Source of the DNA: Ornithodoros turicata
Taxonomy: Eukaryota > Arthropoda > Arachnida > Ixodida > Argasidae
Direction of reading: 5' to 3'
DNA length: 64,000 nucleotides
Assembly (NCBI RefSeq): GCF_037126465.1
Contig: NC_088201.1
Coordinates: 2,919,001-2,983,000 of the forward strand
The translations under genes and the position numbers were made by a program. Positions within the stretch are counted from its first letter, which is position 1. Each line of letters begins with the position of its first letter. The notes under the pieces were generated by a model. It was not told the DNA's origin and searched no databases. It saw only the letters and a list, made by a program, of their open reading frames with translations. Shown piece by piece: positions 21,996 through 33,755 of the stretch.

Positions 21996-22232
21996 CACTC
22001 TTAAAAATGAACTTCACCCCATAGCACGCTCCTAGCCAACCATCATCCCGAAAGTCAACGTTCTCGCCCCCGATTTGTTGAAAACGGGAGGCGGAGCCTA
22101 TTTTGTGTTCCTTATCCACGGCACAGAATAGGCTCCGCCTCCCATTTTCAAAAAATCAGGGGCGAGAACGTTGTCATTCGGGATTTTGGTTGGCTAGGAG
22201 GGTATATATGGTGAAATTCATTTCTAAGAGTG
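21996..22232. mobile_element. MITE family C (GGCGGAGCC core), copy 1
   Basis: A 237-bp palindrome, CACTCTTAAAAATG..CTAAGAGTG, flanked by TG on both sides. The outer arms match family A, but the inner arm reads CAACGTTCTCGCCCC, then GGCGGAGCCTATTTTGTG. Confidence 0.9.
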
Positions 22233-22334
22233 TGGGGGTATGTGGTGTATCTAGCCAGCAGCCGCGTGAGCATCGCTTGCAGACTGTCATCTTAGAATGC
22301 AAGCAAATGTTAAACACATGCACGCACGCGTGAG

Positions 22335-22400
22335 GGTACACACTCACACTCTTTCTCTCTCTGTCACACACACATACGCACACACACACGCACACAAACA
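22335..22400. repeat. CA microsatellite
   Basis: An ACACACAC-rich tract followed by an A-run. Confidence 0.8.
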
Positions 22401-22594
22401 AAAAAAAAGAAAATCGGGAAATCGAGCATATGAAAAAGCGTGATGACACGCGATTTTGACTGGTGTTGGCCTACTCCAGAATATCCTGCGCTTGGTCCTT
22501 CTTTGTGACCTCCTGGTCATCGTAAAAGTTGGCATTGAAAAAAAAAAAAAGAAGAATTTTTCTGTGGCTTCACTGTTGGCTTTAGACAGTGCCA

Positions 22595-22720
22595 GAACAT
22601 TCGACCCAAGTAATGAGTAATGCTCAAAATGTAATGCGTTAAATGTAATGTTCCCAATAATACATTACCGTTACTCATTCATTACTCAATTGTAATGCAT
22701 TACTCCCCAGTACATATGCT
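22595..22720. repeat. TAATG-rich fragment, hAT-like subterminal repeats
   Basis: AGTAATGAGTAATG and inverted CATTACTC motifs, similar to the element at 9,773-10,219. The ends are not clear. Confidence 0.4.
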
Positions 22721-24720
22721 TAATATATGCTTCGTCTATAGCAAGACGTCCAGGTCATATTATTCCGTTTGTTCCACATCTTCATGTAAGCGAGCGGTGC
22801 GGGGGAGGTGGACCTGTTTCTAGTTCGTATATGCCGGGTCATGTCAAGGAGCTTTTGCGTCTTTGCTTCTGTTCTTTACACTGGGGAGTGGATGCTTCTG
22901 AACGAAGTGGAGTTGTTCACGAGGGTGAATGACGATGTTGTGTAAGTATCGGTGAAACGTATTCCCATCAGGGGTAAGGATTTTGCTGTCCACACGGTGA
23001 TGTGTCTACGGCCGGCATCAGAAGCGATTTGTTGTAATACCTACAACACATACTGCGGATGAATGAATATGAATAGACCTGAAGGTTTTTTGCCGCAAGG
23101 GCTATACTTAAGCCAAAACATACTGTGGATGCACAAAAGCTCAATCACGGATGTCGATTTCCAGAGGCGAGTGCTATCAGCGTGCTGCGGCAGTCTACAT
23201 TCTACACGTGCAATGAATTATGATAATAAAAGAAGATACAATGCAAGAGCTGGCAGTGTCGCCGGTTCTAGAGTCACTATTTATTTAGTGACTCTACAGG
23301 ACGTTGCCGACAGAACTGACGAGTTAGCGCGTGGCATCGAAGCCACCTCGTCTTCGTTCACGGGCCGCCACAGAGTCATCCCTTTATACGTGCATCACCC
23401 TTTTCTCCCCTCTCAAAGTGCCTCCTTTTTTTCCTTTGTGCCGTGAAAATGGTTCCTCATGTGCTAAGATTTCCCATTGGCACAGCTAAAAAGCTAGAAT
23501 TGTTTCTACGTCGCATCATCACTTATCACTTATCACTTATCATGCGTTTCTGTGTTCCAAACTTGTTAGTGGCAGCCATATTTGGATATGCTCTCAAAAC
23601 TAGCAGTTGAATCTTTGGCCGCCAGCTCTTTGGTGGCACACTGGTACAACGTGCTTCGATACGCCGCCATTCCCGACGGGCAACTCCCGACGAACGGCTC
23701 AACTCTCACCAGTGTTGTTAGATTTGACTACTTCGCACCAAATGACTACTCTATACGACTGCGTAGAAATCGGTGCTATCTTCTGGGTACATTGAGTATG
23801 TGCTTCTTCGCGCAACCTTTGAGAAATCGGACGACACATCTACTGCCCAAGTACATTCACTTCTCATAGCCTAGTTTCAGTCGCCCCCCCCCCCCCCCGC
23901 TTTTTCTTTGTATGCTTAGGTTTCAGCACTCATTAGAGAACACTCGGGCTCACGGTTGACAGAGTATCGCCTCTAGCGATGATACTCCCCATTCATCATC
24001 TTAAAATGAAGTTGTTGTTGTTGTTGTTGTTGATGTTGTAATTCGGGTGGTTGAAATCATCCCGGCTGTGCTATATCGCTCATTATTGTAGTGGTCTCGT
24101 AAAGCCACTAATTATCATCAGCGTTTGCTGTGACTTGGTCGCTAGGTCAATAATGTTTTCGTTTTGTAATCTTGGGGTGGAGTGGTGGAAGTGCTTGCCG
24201 TAGTGGGGCAGGCTCAGGCGAGCAACGTCATGCAAACTTTCATGTTTCGTATGGAAACTAAAGCATATATAGGCATATCCACGCCCTTGGCCACGTCATC
24301 TGAGCAAGTCGTGTGCGTTCCAAGGTAACTACATTGGTCATATGTATCGCATATGCTCTAGTCCAAATGGCATGCAGCTCCGTTGGTGTATGGTAAAATT
24401 ATCTTAGTGGAGCCCCTTTCGTATAGGACCTAATGCCGGCACGCCACTGGCTACAGATATGAATTTGCTAGGCACAAGGCAAATTACTTACTTTTTACTA
24501 CTTTCTCAAGGTGATCTGGCGACCTCTCAAAATTTTCATCTGACTACTCTGCCCTCAAGCGGGTCAATGTATTCCACGAATTGTGGTGTCGTGAATTGCG
24601 CTTTTGCGCCTTCACTTACGTCGTATTCCAACCGCTTTATATGAGTTCGGGGCACATTCGTCAGTTCTGAGTCAAGTTACCGTTTGTGTTTCATTCCTGA
24701 GAAAAATCCAACGTAATATA
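22721..24720. other. Mostly unassigned sequence
   Basis: No gene recognised. It holds a perfect 28-base palindrome at 23,271-23,298 (arms TAGAGTCACTA), a C-run at about 23,885-23,899 and a GTT microsatellite at about 24,009-24,032. It also serves as the 3' flank of the chitin-binding gene. Confidence 0.4.
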
Positions 24721-24735
24721 TATATATTTGTAATT

Positions 24736-24741
24736 TTTATT
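24736..24741 (-). promoter_or_regulatory. Candidate polyadenylation signal of the chitin-binding gene
   Basis: AATAAA on the minus strand, about 330 bases downstream of the TGA stop at 25073. It is the nearest canonical hexamer noticed. Use of the site is inferred. Confidence 0.45.
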
Positions 24742-25072
24742 CTTCAACAGAATCATCCACGGAAGCAAATGTAAAGCAACAGTGTGGCACCTGGCAAAAA
24801 TGAGCCACCTTGACGTCGCACACGCTCTTGTTTTGACAGACAACATCAAAAGGAACAGAGAACATTTGATCCTATAGAGGACGGCGGAGTTTTCATTTCA
24901 GTTCAGTGGTGCCTACCATCTTCACCTAACATTTTGATTAACTAGAACAAAAAAACAATGTCGTTCCAGTTCCACGTAGTTTTTCACGTGTCGTTTCCTG
25001 CCTCTAACAAGATGGTGCACCCTCAACCTGGTCTCCGGTTAGTCTGGTATCACTCTGGAACACGAACTTCGA

Positions 25073-27466
25073 TCAGTCGCCACCAGCGCCACCCATCATC
25101 ATGCCTGCAGGTCCTACACCGTAACCTCCAGCTCCAGGCCTCCTCTGAGGCCGTCCCGATTGTGCAGGATAACTTCCTCCTGGGTAGCTTCCTCCTTGAC
25201 CTGAAGCTTGGGGATAGGATCCCGGTTGTTGAGACAGTGCACCATGAGAGGGAGCGGTGTGTGAAGGGGTCTGCTGCGAGTAGTCGCCACCACCTTGAAG
25301 GCTTGGGTATTCTACCCATGATGAGTCGCCACCAGTGGGTGTTTTGGGTCCGGCAGGCGCTACGTCATAGTCTGCGGGCCTGTGGTCACCTTGTGGTTTG
25401 CCGTATCCTCCAGCGCCGGGTCGCTTGACAGCAGTTCCTGGTTTGAAGATCATGCTTGGTACTGATGGACCAAGGGCGCCGCCTGGTCCAGAAGGCCCGT
25501 GAGGAGCTCCAGGGCCATGAGGACCAAGCGAACCAGAGGGCCCAACAGGACCATGGGGTCCTGCAGGTCCGGATGGTCCAGAGGGATATGGTCCTGAAGG
25601 TCCAGATGGTCCAGACGGTCCAGAGGGATATGGTCCTGAAGGTCCAGACGGTCCAGAGGGATACGGTCCTGAAGGTCCAGATGGTCCAGACGGTCCAGAG
25701 GGATATGGTCCTGAAGGTCCAGACGGTCCAGACGGTCCAGAGGGATATGGTCCTGAAGGTCCAGACGGTCCAGAGGGATACGGTCCTGAAGGTCCAGATG
25801 GTCCAGAGGGATATGGTCCTGAAGGTCCAGATGGTCGAGAGGGATGTGGTCCCGAAGGCCCAACCGGTCCAGAGGGATATGGTCCCGAAGGTCCAGACGG
25901 TCCAACCGGTCCGCTGGGTTTAGATGGGTAAGCGCTCAGAGGGGCATGTGGTCCGTGCGATTTTGGTCCAGAGGGGCCAGATGGCCCTGAAGGTCCTAGT
26001 GGCCCAGACGGATGCGGACCTCCAGATGGTGCAACGGGTCCACTGGGGCCAGATGGTCCGGATGGTCCGTAAGGTCCTTTAGGTCCTGATGGCCCATAAG
26101 GACCAGATGGTCCAGATGGGCCGTGAGGTCCTTTGGGCCCCGATGGCCCATAAGGACCAGATGGACCAGATGGGCCGTGAGGTCCTTTGGGCCCCGATGG
26201 CCCATAAGGACCAGATGGTCCAGATGGGCCGTGAGGTCCTTTGGGCCCCGATGGCCCATAAGGACCGGATGGACCAGATGGGCCGGAAGGTCCGTGAGGT
26301 CCTTTGGGCCCCGATGGCCCATAAGGACCGGATGGACCAGATGGGCCGGAAGGTCCGTGAGGTCCTTTGGGCCCCGATGGCCCATAAGGACCGGATGGCC
26401 CATAAGGACCGGATGGCCCATAAGGACCGGATGGACCAGATGGGCCGGAAGGTCCGTGAGGGCCTGAAGGTCCATATGAACCGGATGAGCCAGGTGATCC
26501 AGAAGGCCTATAAGGGCCACCAGGTCCAGAAGGTCCATGAGGTCCGGATGATCCGGCACCACCACCACCCCCACCACCTGGGTAACCTCCTCCGGATCCT
26601 GGATGTGCACCATGTCCAGGTTTGGGGTATCCACCGCCAGCAGCCGGCCGGTAGTCACTGGATCCTGGCTGTGGTCCGATGGGCTGCAAAGTGCCTTCCG
26701 CCACTTCGGCGTTCAGATAGAAGTAGTTTGGAGCTTCGTCGCATTCAAAGCTGTACCAGTAATCACAAGCTCGGATCTTCTGGTTGAAGATTGTCCCGGG
26801 ATTACACAGGAAGCTTTCTTTCCTGCCATTATGACACACATGATAGACCTGTGCACGAAATGAAGACGTGTCAGCTCAGGAGTGCATACAGAGAAATGAG
26901 TGCTGGCTACAGTTTAACAATTTACACACCTGACATTGTGCTTCCAGGTCTGCGTACATGCCTTCGTAAGGCTGCTGGCTACACCGAAAATTTGTACGGG
27001 GAATTTCCTTGTAGTTCGGGTAGTCGACGCCGGCAGTCCCGCGAACCCAGCCTTCGTTTCCTTTGCCTTCTTCCCAGCGTTTTGTCTAAAAAAAACAGAA
27101 GAAATGAAAGAATAGCGGTAACGCACATGCGAACAATTAATGGCGACGGCGACCGCTGCTTATCCTCATAGCTGCTGTGCATGGGTATACAGCGTGAATT
27201 GTGAACAACCTGAGCACAACATTGGTACCTCATGCAAGATTGGCTCTGCAGATGATGCAAATAACAGACACTGTCAAGGAACTGAAACTATGTAGGACAT
27301 CCGAGAGATTTGTGAAGACAACAGCCTGGGCAGCAAACACAGAAAAAAAAAAGGCGACTGTTGTCCGTGTCGCCTTTATACTGTGTCTGCTGCCCAACTT
27401 CAGGCTGTCGTTTTCATAAATCTCATCCACGAGCTTGTCTGCATCTATATACCATCCATGAGAGAC

Positions 27467-27498
<32 letters not shown>

Positions 27499-30400
27499 GC
27501 TCATTGCGCACTCTAAAAATGGCACGCCTGACTGACAACCTATATTTAGGGTTCCGCGTTTTCGGCTTTTATTTTCCGGCGGATTCGGCGCATGTTTTTC
27601 GACGTTTATTGATTTTTCGCAACCGGTGTTTTTCGATGTTTTTCCTGACGCGCCCATGGTTCACCCGGCAGTTATCGGCGAATAGAAATCACAATGTAGT
27701 TTCCGCACGGCACTCATTCAACATGGCGTTGTTCGCTGCGGTGGCGTTTTACGGTTAACGAAAAAGTAAACGGACATTTTTCACAACCATATGGTATGGT
27801 ATGGTGTGGTATGGCATTCTGTATGGCTTTCTGATCTGCATCAACAACTTGCTGGGCATGTGCAGCAATTTACCTCTCTCATGTCCAGGAATGTCCGTCT
27901 GTATTCGGTGTTTTTCGATTAAAACCGAATGAGGGAAAATTTACCCGGCGTATGTTTTTCGGTGTTTTTCGATTAAAACCGAAAACGCGGAACCCTACCT
28001 ATATTGCAAAGGCTCTTTCGCTCCTGGTCTAATGATCTTCCTCAAGGAAATTAGCTCATTGCTCAAATGCAAAGTGCGGAAAATCACGTCCATTCTCTTG
28101 GGAAGTATTTGTACTGTCCCGATCTTTTCCAAGGGACTCGAAAAAAGCAAGACGCGCCAGAATGATTTCTTTTCTAGATAAATTCTCATTGCTAAGTAAG
28201 TGCCTTTCAATTTTGAAAACACCGTTCAACAGGAGAGAGATGGACGCACCATTGGAAGTCACTGAGGAGGCGTGTTTTAGCTTAGCTCAATTGGTAGAGC
28301 CCTGGACCGGTAATCCAGAAGATGTGGGTTCGAGTCCTATACAGCTGGCTAACCTTTTCAGTGACTTTCATCTTTGACCGTCCAACATGTTTGCTGTCGA
28401 TAGACGAATCGCGGACAATGTGCAACGACGTCTTACAGCCATAAAGTATTGGCTTTGAAGTGGGGCTTGAGGCTTACTTTGACCTCAGATGGTCAGATAT
28501 GATCAAGTCGTTTGCTGTCTTCTTTAGAATCCGTTATCGATAATCAAATAGTTCATACTTTTTGCCCGATGTCGAAGCATTGGCATGCTTAGCCCTTCTG
28601 TTCTTCTTTCAAAGATGCACATCGCAAACTGTTTCTACCAGCAACGGATATCCTGGTGACGAGCCTGTAGTGGCATTAACCGACGCGCATGAAGAGGCGG
28701 CATATTTAACGAGGTGGTTGCGCGGCGTGTTCTTCTTCAAAATTCTGCGGGCGCACGCAAACAGTATTTCTGTTACAAGAGCTATTTGTTTTCATGATCT
28801 CGAATCAGGGTGCAAGAAAATCTTTGTTTCCTTTTTTTTTGTTGTTGTACAACTGGTGATGGTGACGTGATAAGAGAGAAAAAAAAGGGGGGGCATGGGG
28901 ATGTACAGTGGTAGACAAAAGTTTCCAGAACACGCTCCGCGGCGCATTCCTTCCTCAGAGTGACCTGCATGCTAGCAGTGAATGGGACTGTACGGACTTA
29001 GAAACAGGTGACTGCACTCTTAGAAATGAACTTCACCGCATAGCACATTCCTAGCCAACCATCATCTCGATGACATCGTTATCTGCCCTGATTTGTTGAA
29101 AACTGGAGGCGTACGCCTTTTTTGTGACAATTATGAACAGCATAAGTGTCACAAAAAAGGCGTACGCCTCCCGTTTTCGACAAATCAGGGCAGATAACGA
29201 TATCATTCGAGATGATAGTTGGCTCAGAGCGTGCTACGCGGTGAAGTTCATTTTTAAGAGTGTGGGTTACCTAAGCACCCATGTCTGTCCACACAAGCCG
29301 TACGGTCCCATTGGGAGGCGTACGCCTTTTTTGTGACACTTATGCTGTTCATAATTGTCACAAAAAAGGCGTCCGCCTCCCGTTTTCAACAAATCGGGCC
29401 AGATAACGATATCATTCCAGGTTATGGTCGGCTAAGAGCATGCTATGCGGATGGGTTTCATTTTTAAGCGTGTACAACTGGAATGCAGGATGGCAAAGAG
29501 GTTATGTGCATGGGCGTGCATAGACGTGCTAAGCATCAGTGGTCCGGGTCACAAATGTTATCGTACACCGTCGTCGGAAACAGTTTCTACAACAGCAGTA
29601 ATAAAAACTAAGATATAACGGAATGATGGCTGCCTATCGCCGTGCAGGTGTATGACAGTAATACTGCCGTGGTCAATTCGGTTGAACATCCTAGTTCCTC
29701 GCACACCCGTAGGAGACTAACCTCGCACATAGAACCTGCCATTCATTTCACGTGCAGCGAAAGTTGTAATGACGAATAAATTTCGTGTCGGGCTATACTG
29801 AGCATACTTCATGGGCCTCCTGCACCATCATAAATTCCGTGTCGGGCTACTGAGCATACTTCCTGTACGACTATACTATAACAAATGTGAGCTTTGTGAT
29901 CCTCCTCTCGAGTCTCCAATGGCGGGAAGTTATTTGCTCGAGCCTTCCAGACTGGAACAAGAAATAATTCTACACCCTTAGAAATGAACTTCACCACATA
30001 GCACGCTCCTAGCCAACCATCGTCCCGAATGACAACGTTCTCGCCCCTGATTTGTTGAAAACGGGAGGAGGAGCCTATTTTGTGTCATTATACACGGCAC
30101 AAAATAGGCTCCTCCTCCCGTTTTCAACAAATCAGGGGCGAGAACGTTGTCATTCGGGATGGTGGTTGGCTAGGAGCGTGCTATGTGGTGAAGTTCATTT
30201 TTAAGAGTGTACGCTACCTACACTCTAAAAACAGAACTTCGCCGCATAGCACGCTGTAAGCCAACCATTGCCACGAATGATAGGGTTACCGCGTGGAGAG
30301 AGGTGGGCGTACGCCTTTTTGTGTCAATTTGGATATATGAAAATTGCCACAAAAAGGCGTACGCCCCCGCCTTTCTTCGAATCAGAAGCGATAACCCTAT

Positions 30401-31051
30401 CACCCTTGGTAATGGTTGGCGCACAGCGTGCTATGCGATGAAGTTCTGTTTTTAGAGTGATATAAGTTGGTCCTACATGTAAGAGTAAAGGACAAGGTTA
30501 GCAAGCTTACCCGCTTAGAGAGCGATCCGGATATCACCCCTGAAAAGTAAGAAATATGTTAGCCGTATTTGACGTCAATGAAACACACATTTCCATTGAA
30601 GAATGGTAGTTCATGAAAACGCACTCAGTTACTGTGTCTCTCAGTACACTCTTAAAAATGAACTTCACCGCATAGCACGCTCCTAGCCAACCATCATCTC
30701 GAATGATGTCGTTATCTGCCCTGATTTGTTGAAAACGGGAGGCGTACGCCTTTTTTGTGACACTTATGCTGTTCATAATTGTCACAAAAAAGGCGTACGC
30801 CCCCCCGTTTTCAACAAATCAGGGCAGATAACGATATCATTCGAGATGATGGTTGGCTAGGAGCGTGCTATGCGGTGAAGTTCATTTCTAAGAGTGTATG
30901 AGTGCCAAACATGTATAGGATGTACATAGGATAGCATGATGTAATCTCATAGCGGAAATCGAATGCCATTTCTTTAATCACGGCGTCATGGAACTCATAT
31001 GAAGTGATATTACGTACCCAACAGGACGATGATAGTTGCGCAGATGTGCAT
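25073..31051 (-). CDS. Secreted CPAP1-like chitin-binding protein with Gly-Pro-Ser collagen-like tail (4 coding exons)
   Basis: Coding exons on the minus strand: 31051-31018, 30539-30511, 27085-26930 and 26848-25073 (TGA stop), giving about 664 residues. All introns are GT..AG and phases agree (1, 0, 0). Residues 1-19 form a hydrophobic signal peptide starting [12 protein letters not shown]. Six cysteines at about residues 56, 72, 78, 88, 101 and 109 have spacing 15-5-9-12-7, the CBM14 (peritrophin-A) pattern, preceded by the GVDYPNY and IPRTNF blocks typical of arthropod cuticular proteins with one such domain (CPAP1). Residues about 142-175 are Gly-rich and about 176-538 are repeats of [13 protein letters not shown] and GPYPSGP. 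The C-terminus is Gln/Gly/Ser/Pro-rich. By family it should bind chitin in cuticle extracellularly; the tail's role is inference. An acceptor-like sequence just upstream of exon 1 (AG at 31064-31065) suggests a further 5' UTR exon. Introns 1 and 2 are filled with transposons. Confidence 0.85.
27467..27498. repeat. AG microsatellite in intron 2 of the chitin-binding gene
   Basis: An uninterrupted GAGAGA run of about 30 bases. Confidence 0.9.
27547..27997. mobile_element. hAT-like non-autonomous element in intron 2
   Basis: A 451-bp element with TIRs TAGGGTTCCGCGTTTTCGG and its complement, flanked by a perfect 8-bp duplication CCTATATT (27,539-27,546 and 27,998-28,005). Subterminal GTTTTTCG motifs repeat. 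The 8-bp duplication supports the hAT superfamily. Confidence 0.85.
28242..28378 (+). mobile_element. tRNA-derived SINE (Ruka-like), copy 2, in intron 2
   Basis: TAGCTTAGCTCAATTGGTAG, CTGGACCGGTAATCCAG and GGTTCGAGTCC are intact. GTTAGCT-like and GGCTAAC acceptor strands remain but are separated by extra bases. The body AACCTTTTCAGTGACTTTC matches the other copies. It is opposite in strand to the host gene. Confidence 0.75.
28903..28950 (+). repeat. GACAAAAGTTTCCAGAACAC terminus-like motif
   Basis: GTACAGTGGTAGACAAAAG begins with TACAGTGG, as Tc1-like ends do. It matches the motifs at 4,864 and 39,290. No opposite end was located. Confidence 0.35.
29015..29262. mobile_element. MITE family A, copy 5, in intron 2
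   Basis: A 248-bp palindrome flanked by TG on both sides, centre in forward orientation (TTATGAACAGCATAA). Confidence 0.9.
29313..29472. mobile_element. MITE family A, truncated copy, in intron 2
   Basis: It starts inside the left arm at GGGAGGCGTACGCC and runs to the right terminus TTTTTAAGCGTG. The outer left arm is missing. It lies only 50 bp from copy 5. Confidence 0.85.
29973..30209. mobile_element. MITE family C, copy 2, in intron 2
   Basis: CACCCTTAG..TAAGAGTG, 237 bp, flanked by TA on both sides. Both arms carry GGAGGAGCC / GGCTCCTCC instead of the GGCGGAGCC form. Confidence 0.9.
30221..30459. mobile_element. MITE family B, copy 3, in intron 2
   Basis: CACTCTAAAAACAG..TTTTTAGAGTG, 239 bp, 11 bp from the C copy. 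The core has GGCGTACGCC in both arms, and GATAGGGTTACCGC pairs with GCGATAACCCTATC. Confidence 0.85.
30647..30896. mobile_element. MITE family A, copy 6, in intron 1
   Basis: A 250-bp palindrome flanked by TA on both sides. It makes up more than half of the 478-base intron 1 of the chitin-binding gene. Confidence 0.9.
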
Positions 31052-31890
31052 GGTGCTCTTTCACTGCAAGAAAAGAAAGCACCTCGCTATACACACATCA
31101 TTCATGTGCGTTGCCATAAAGGAATCACTAACATGGTGTTTTTTTTTATCCGTTGCTGATTTAAGAAAAAAGCTGTGAGAGCAGCACTGATGCCATTTTG
31201 GCGGCCGGGTTACGAGGCTAGGTGGACGTCCTGTAGGAAAGAGCATGGAACTACTGAACGACCGATCGCGTAAAATTCGCGAATTAACTTTTTAATTAGA
31301 TATGCTTAGGCGAAAATACGAGACAGCAGAATTGTAGGCGACCATTATTGGAGTCCACCCTCTTTCTAAAAAAAACCCCTGAAACCAGCACCTACTTTGA
31401 GATATAATCGCCAAACTTGCGTATGCAAATGAGGCAAAACTAGAACTATACGTACTTCTCGAGCGCAGAAACGAAATCGCTTCGCCTTGTCTTGGCTAGA
31501 AAGTTGTGTATCTGGCCAACAGAACAGCCAATCAGGTCGATCGCTCCGCGAACGCCATTTCCCTCTTTTTGCGCTCGATAACTGCGTATAGTGACAACAC
31601 CACCTAGATACAGAAGGCCTGCATGCTTACTCGTCGACGTGACGTAACAACTAAGAGTCAGCCAATTAGGACCGTGTTTTCAACGGCCGTATAGTCAATC
31701 ACGAAAGTGCTTTCAGCTGTCGGAGCCATGGAGATTATAGCCACCGTCAGCTTCATGGGCGACCACTGTCGTCTGCTAGTAGTGAATGCCCCCGCGTACT
31801 AAATGGGAAAACAAAATAAAGCGCAAAACGGTCGCATACGTATTTTTCTCAAGACGGATTTTTTCGAAAGCGTGTTGCACTTTTACTCTA

Positions 31891-32129
31891 CACGCTTAGA
31901 AATGAACTTCCCCACATAGCACGCTCCTAGCCAACCATAATCCCGAATGACAACGTTCTCGCCCTGGATTTGCTGAAAACGGGAGGCGGAGCCTATTTTG
32001 TGCAATTATGCACGGCACAGAATAGGCTCCGCCTCCCGTTTTCAACAAATCAGGGGCGAGAACGTTGTCATTCGGGATGATGGTTGGCTATAGGAGCGTG
32101 CTATGTGGTGAAGTTCGTTTTTAAGAGTG
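31891..32129. mobile_element. MITE family C, copy 3
   Basis: CACGCTTAG..TAAGAGTG, 239 bp, flanked by TA on both sides, with the GGCGGAGCC core. Confidence 0.9.
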
Positions 32130-32155
32130 TACACTTTAGTAGTGCCACGCTTCTG

Positions 32156-32404
32156 CACTCTTAAAAATGAACTTCACCGCATAGCACGCTCCTAGCCAAC
32201 CATCATCTCGAATGATATCGTTATCTGCCCTGATTTGTTGGAAACGGGAGGCGTACGCCTTTTCTGTGACAATTATGAACAGCATAAGTGTCACAGAAAA
32301 GGCGTACGCCTCCCGTTTTCAACAAGTCAGGGCAGATAATGATATCATTAGAAATTATGGTTGGCTACGAACGTGCTATGCGGTGAAGTTCATTTTTAAG
32401 AGTG
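32156..32404. mobile_element. MITE family A, copy 7
   Basis: A 249-bp palindrome flanked by TG on both sides. CTTTTCTGTGAC in one arm is matched by GTCACAGAAAAG in the other. Confidence 0.9.
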
Positions 32405-32884
32405 TGGGGCGCACGGTTTCGGGTTCGGCTCATTTACATAGGAAAATTCAGCTACGGATATTTCAACGTAGGTATATGCTGGTTTTATGATTAAAAAACA
32501 AAACGTGACGTTATACGAAGATTGTCTCCCAATCCTATCTCGCATATGCCCAAAAATTCCTAATTAAAGAGTTCATTAATTTTAGCCATTAGTCATACAG
32601 TAGTTACATACTCGCTTCGAGAGAATGTCCACCTGGCGGTATAATTCTACCGTCCGTGCGAGTGACAGGTCTCAGTGGGGGGCTGACGACAAGTCCCACG
32701 CGAGCGGCGGTTCTTGGCAAAGCAGTCTTCATCGCGATCCAATCCAAACCGCACGAAACCGACCTCTGGGGAGTGCCGAGATTCCAGGGGGGGGGGGATG
32801 TTTATGGGTACGTGCTTGTGGGTATGCACTGACAGCCGAGCTGCATTGGACAATCTCAGAATTTCAGAGGTGAGGGTGCAACTG

Positions 32885-33134
32885 CACTCTTAAAAATGAA
32901 CTTCACCGCGTAGCACGCTCCTGGCCAACCATCATCTCGAATGATATCGTTATCTGCCCTGATATGTTGAAAATGGGGGGGCATACGCCTTTTTTGTGAC
33001 ACTTATGCTGTTCATAATTGTCACAAAAAAGGCGTACGCCCCTCGTTTTCAACAAATCGGGTCAGATAACGATATCATTCGAGGTGATGGTTGGCTAGGA
33101 GCCTGCTATGCGGTGAAGTTCATTTTTAAGAGTG
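32885..33134. mobile_element. MITE family A, copy 8
   Basis: A 250-bp palindrome flanked by TG on both sides; the core is slightly diverged (GGGGGGGCATACGCC on the left). Confidence 0.9.
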
Positions 33135-33755
33135 TGGAATGGGGGCGTAGAGAAATCCGAGGGCCGTGTTTGTGCCTAAGTTCGTGCATGAGTGGTCAGG
33201 AAAGACCGCTTTCTGCTTTTATCTTATCTTGAATAGAAGGTGACAAAAGCACGGGGTGTCCCAGTAACCAAAACGCTATGTAGTTGCTCACCTTTGCCAT
33301 CACCAATATGTCCCGCAAAGTGGTGAACGCAAAAGTCACAAAGAATTCCTTCGCCCTTGCACAACAAACCCCGCTATTGCCTCATGTTGTCAACATGGGA
33401 GGTAACCAGCGCTGCTACAAACTTCAAATTTCATATCAACGGCACTTTTGGCTGTTTGGGACAGGAAACGTAATATACGGCTTCTGCAATTGCACCATAT
33501 ATGTCAAACCCGTACATCGGACAAATCTGCACGCCACTTCGGACTCGCTTCAACAACCACAAAAGTCGCACGTCGAAACGAAACCGGAACTGGTTTAAGC
33601 ACATGGCCCTTCCAAATCATGCAATCAAAAACCTCCCCCTTGCCATATTAGAATCCGGCTTCGAAAGCGACAAGGAGTAGGAAATGAAAGAATTCTATTT
33701 AATACATAAATTCAATCCTACACCCTGAACGAACACCCTGGATCATGAGCCATAT
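33135..33755. other. Unassigned sequence
   Basis: A 104-codon open frame at 33,284-33,598 (+) has no motif I recognise. No repeat termini were found. Confidence 0.3.

Larger units (their letters stand above)
31150..32645. mobile_element. Diverged fold-back element carrying two nested MITEs
   Basis: The left arm has AGGTGGACGTCCTGTAGG and a stretch with AACTTTTTAATTAG. The right arm is the inverted counterpart (CCACCTGGCGG and CTAATTAAAGAG). Both arms resemble those of the element at 47,058-48,142. Two MITEs (31,891-32,129 and 32,156-32,404) lie in its middle. Outer ends are approximate. Confidence 0.5.

Noticed and set aside
25456..26787. Long plus-strand and second minus-strand frames across the Gly-Pro-Ser repeat
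   Set aside because: They are shadows of the repeat DNA in other frames; the frame used in the gene continues into the CBM14 domain with consistent splice phases.
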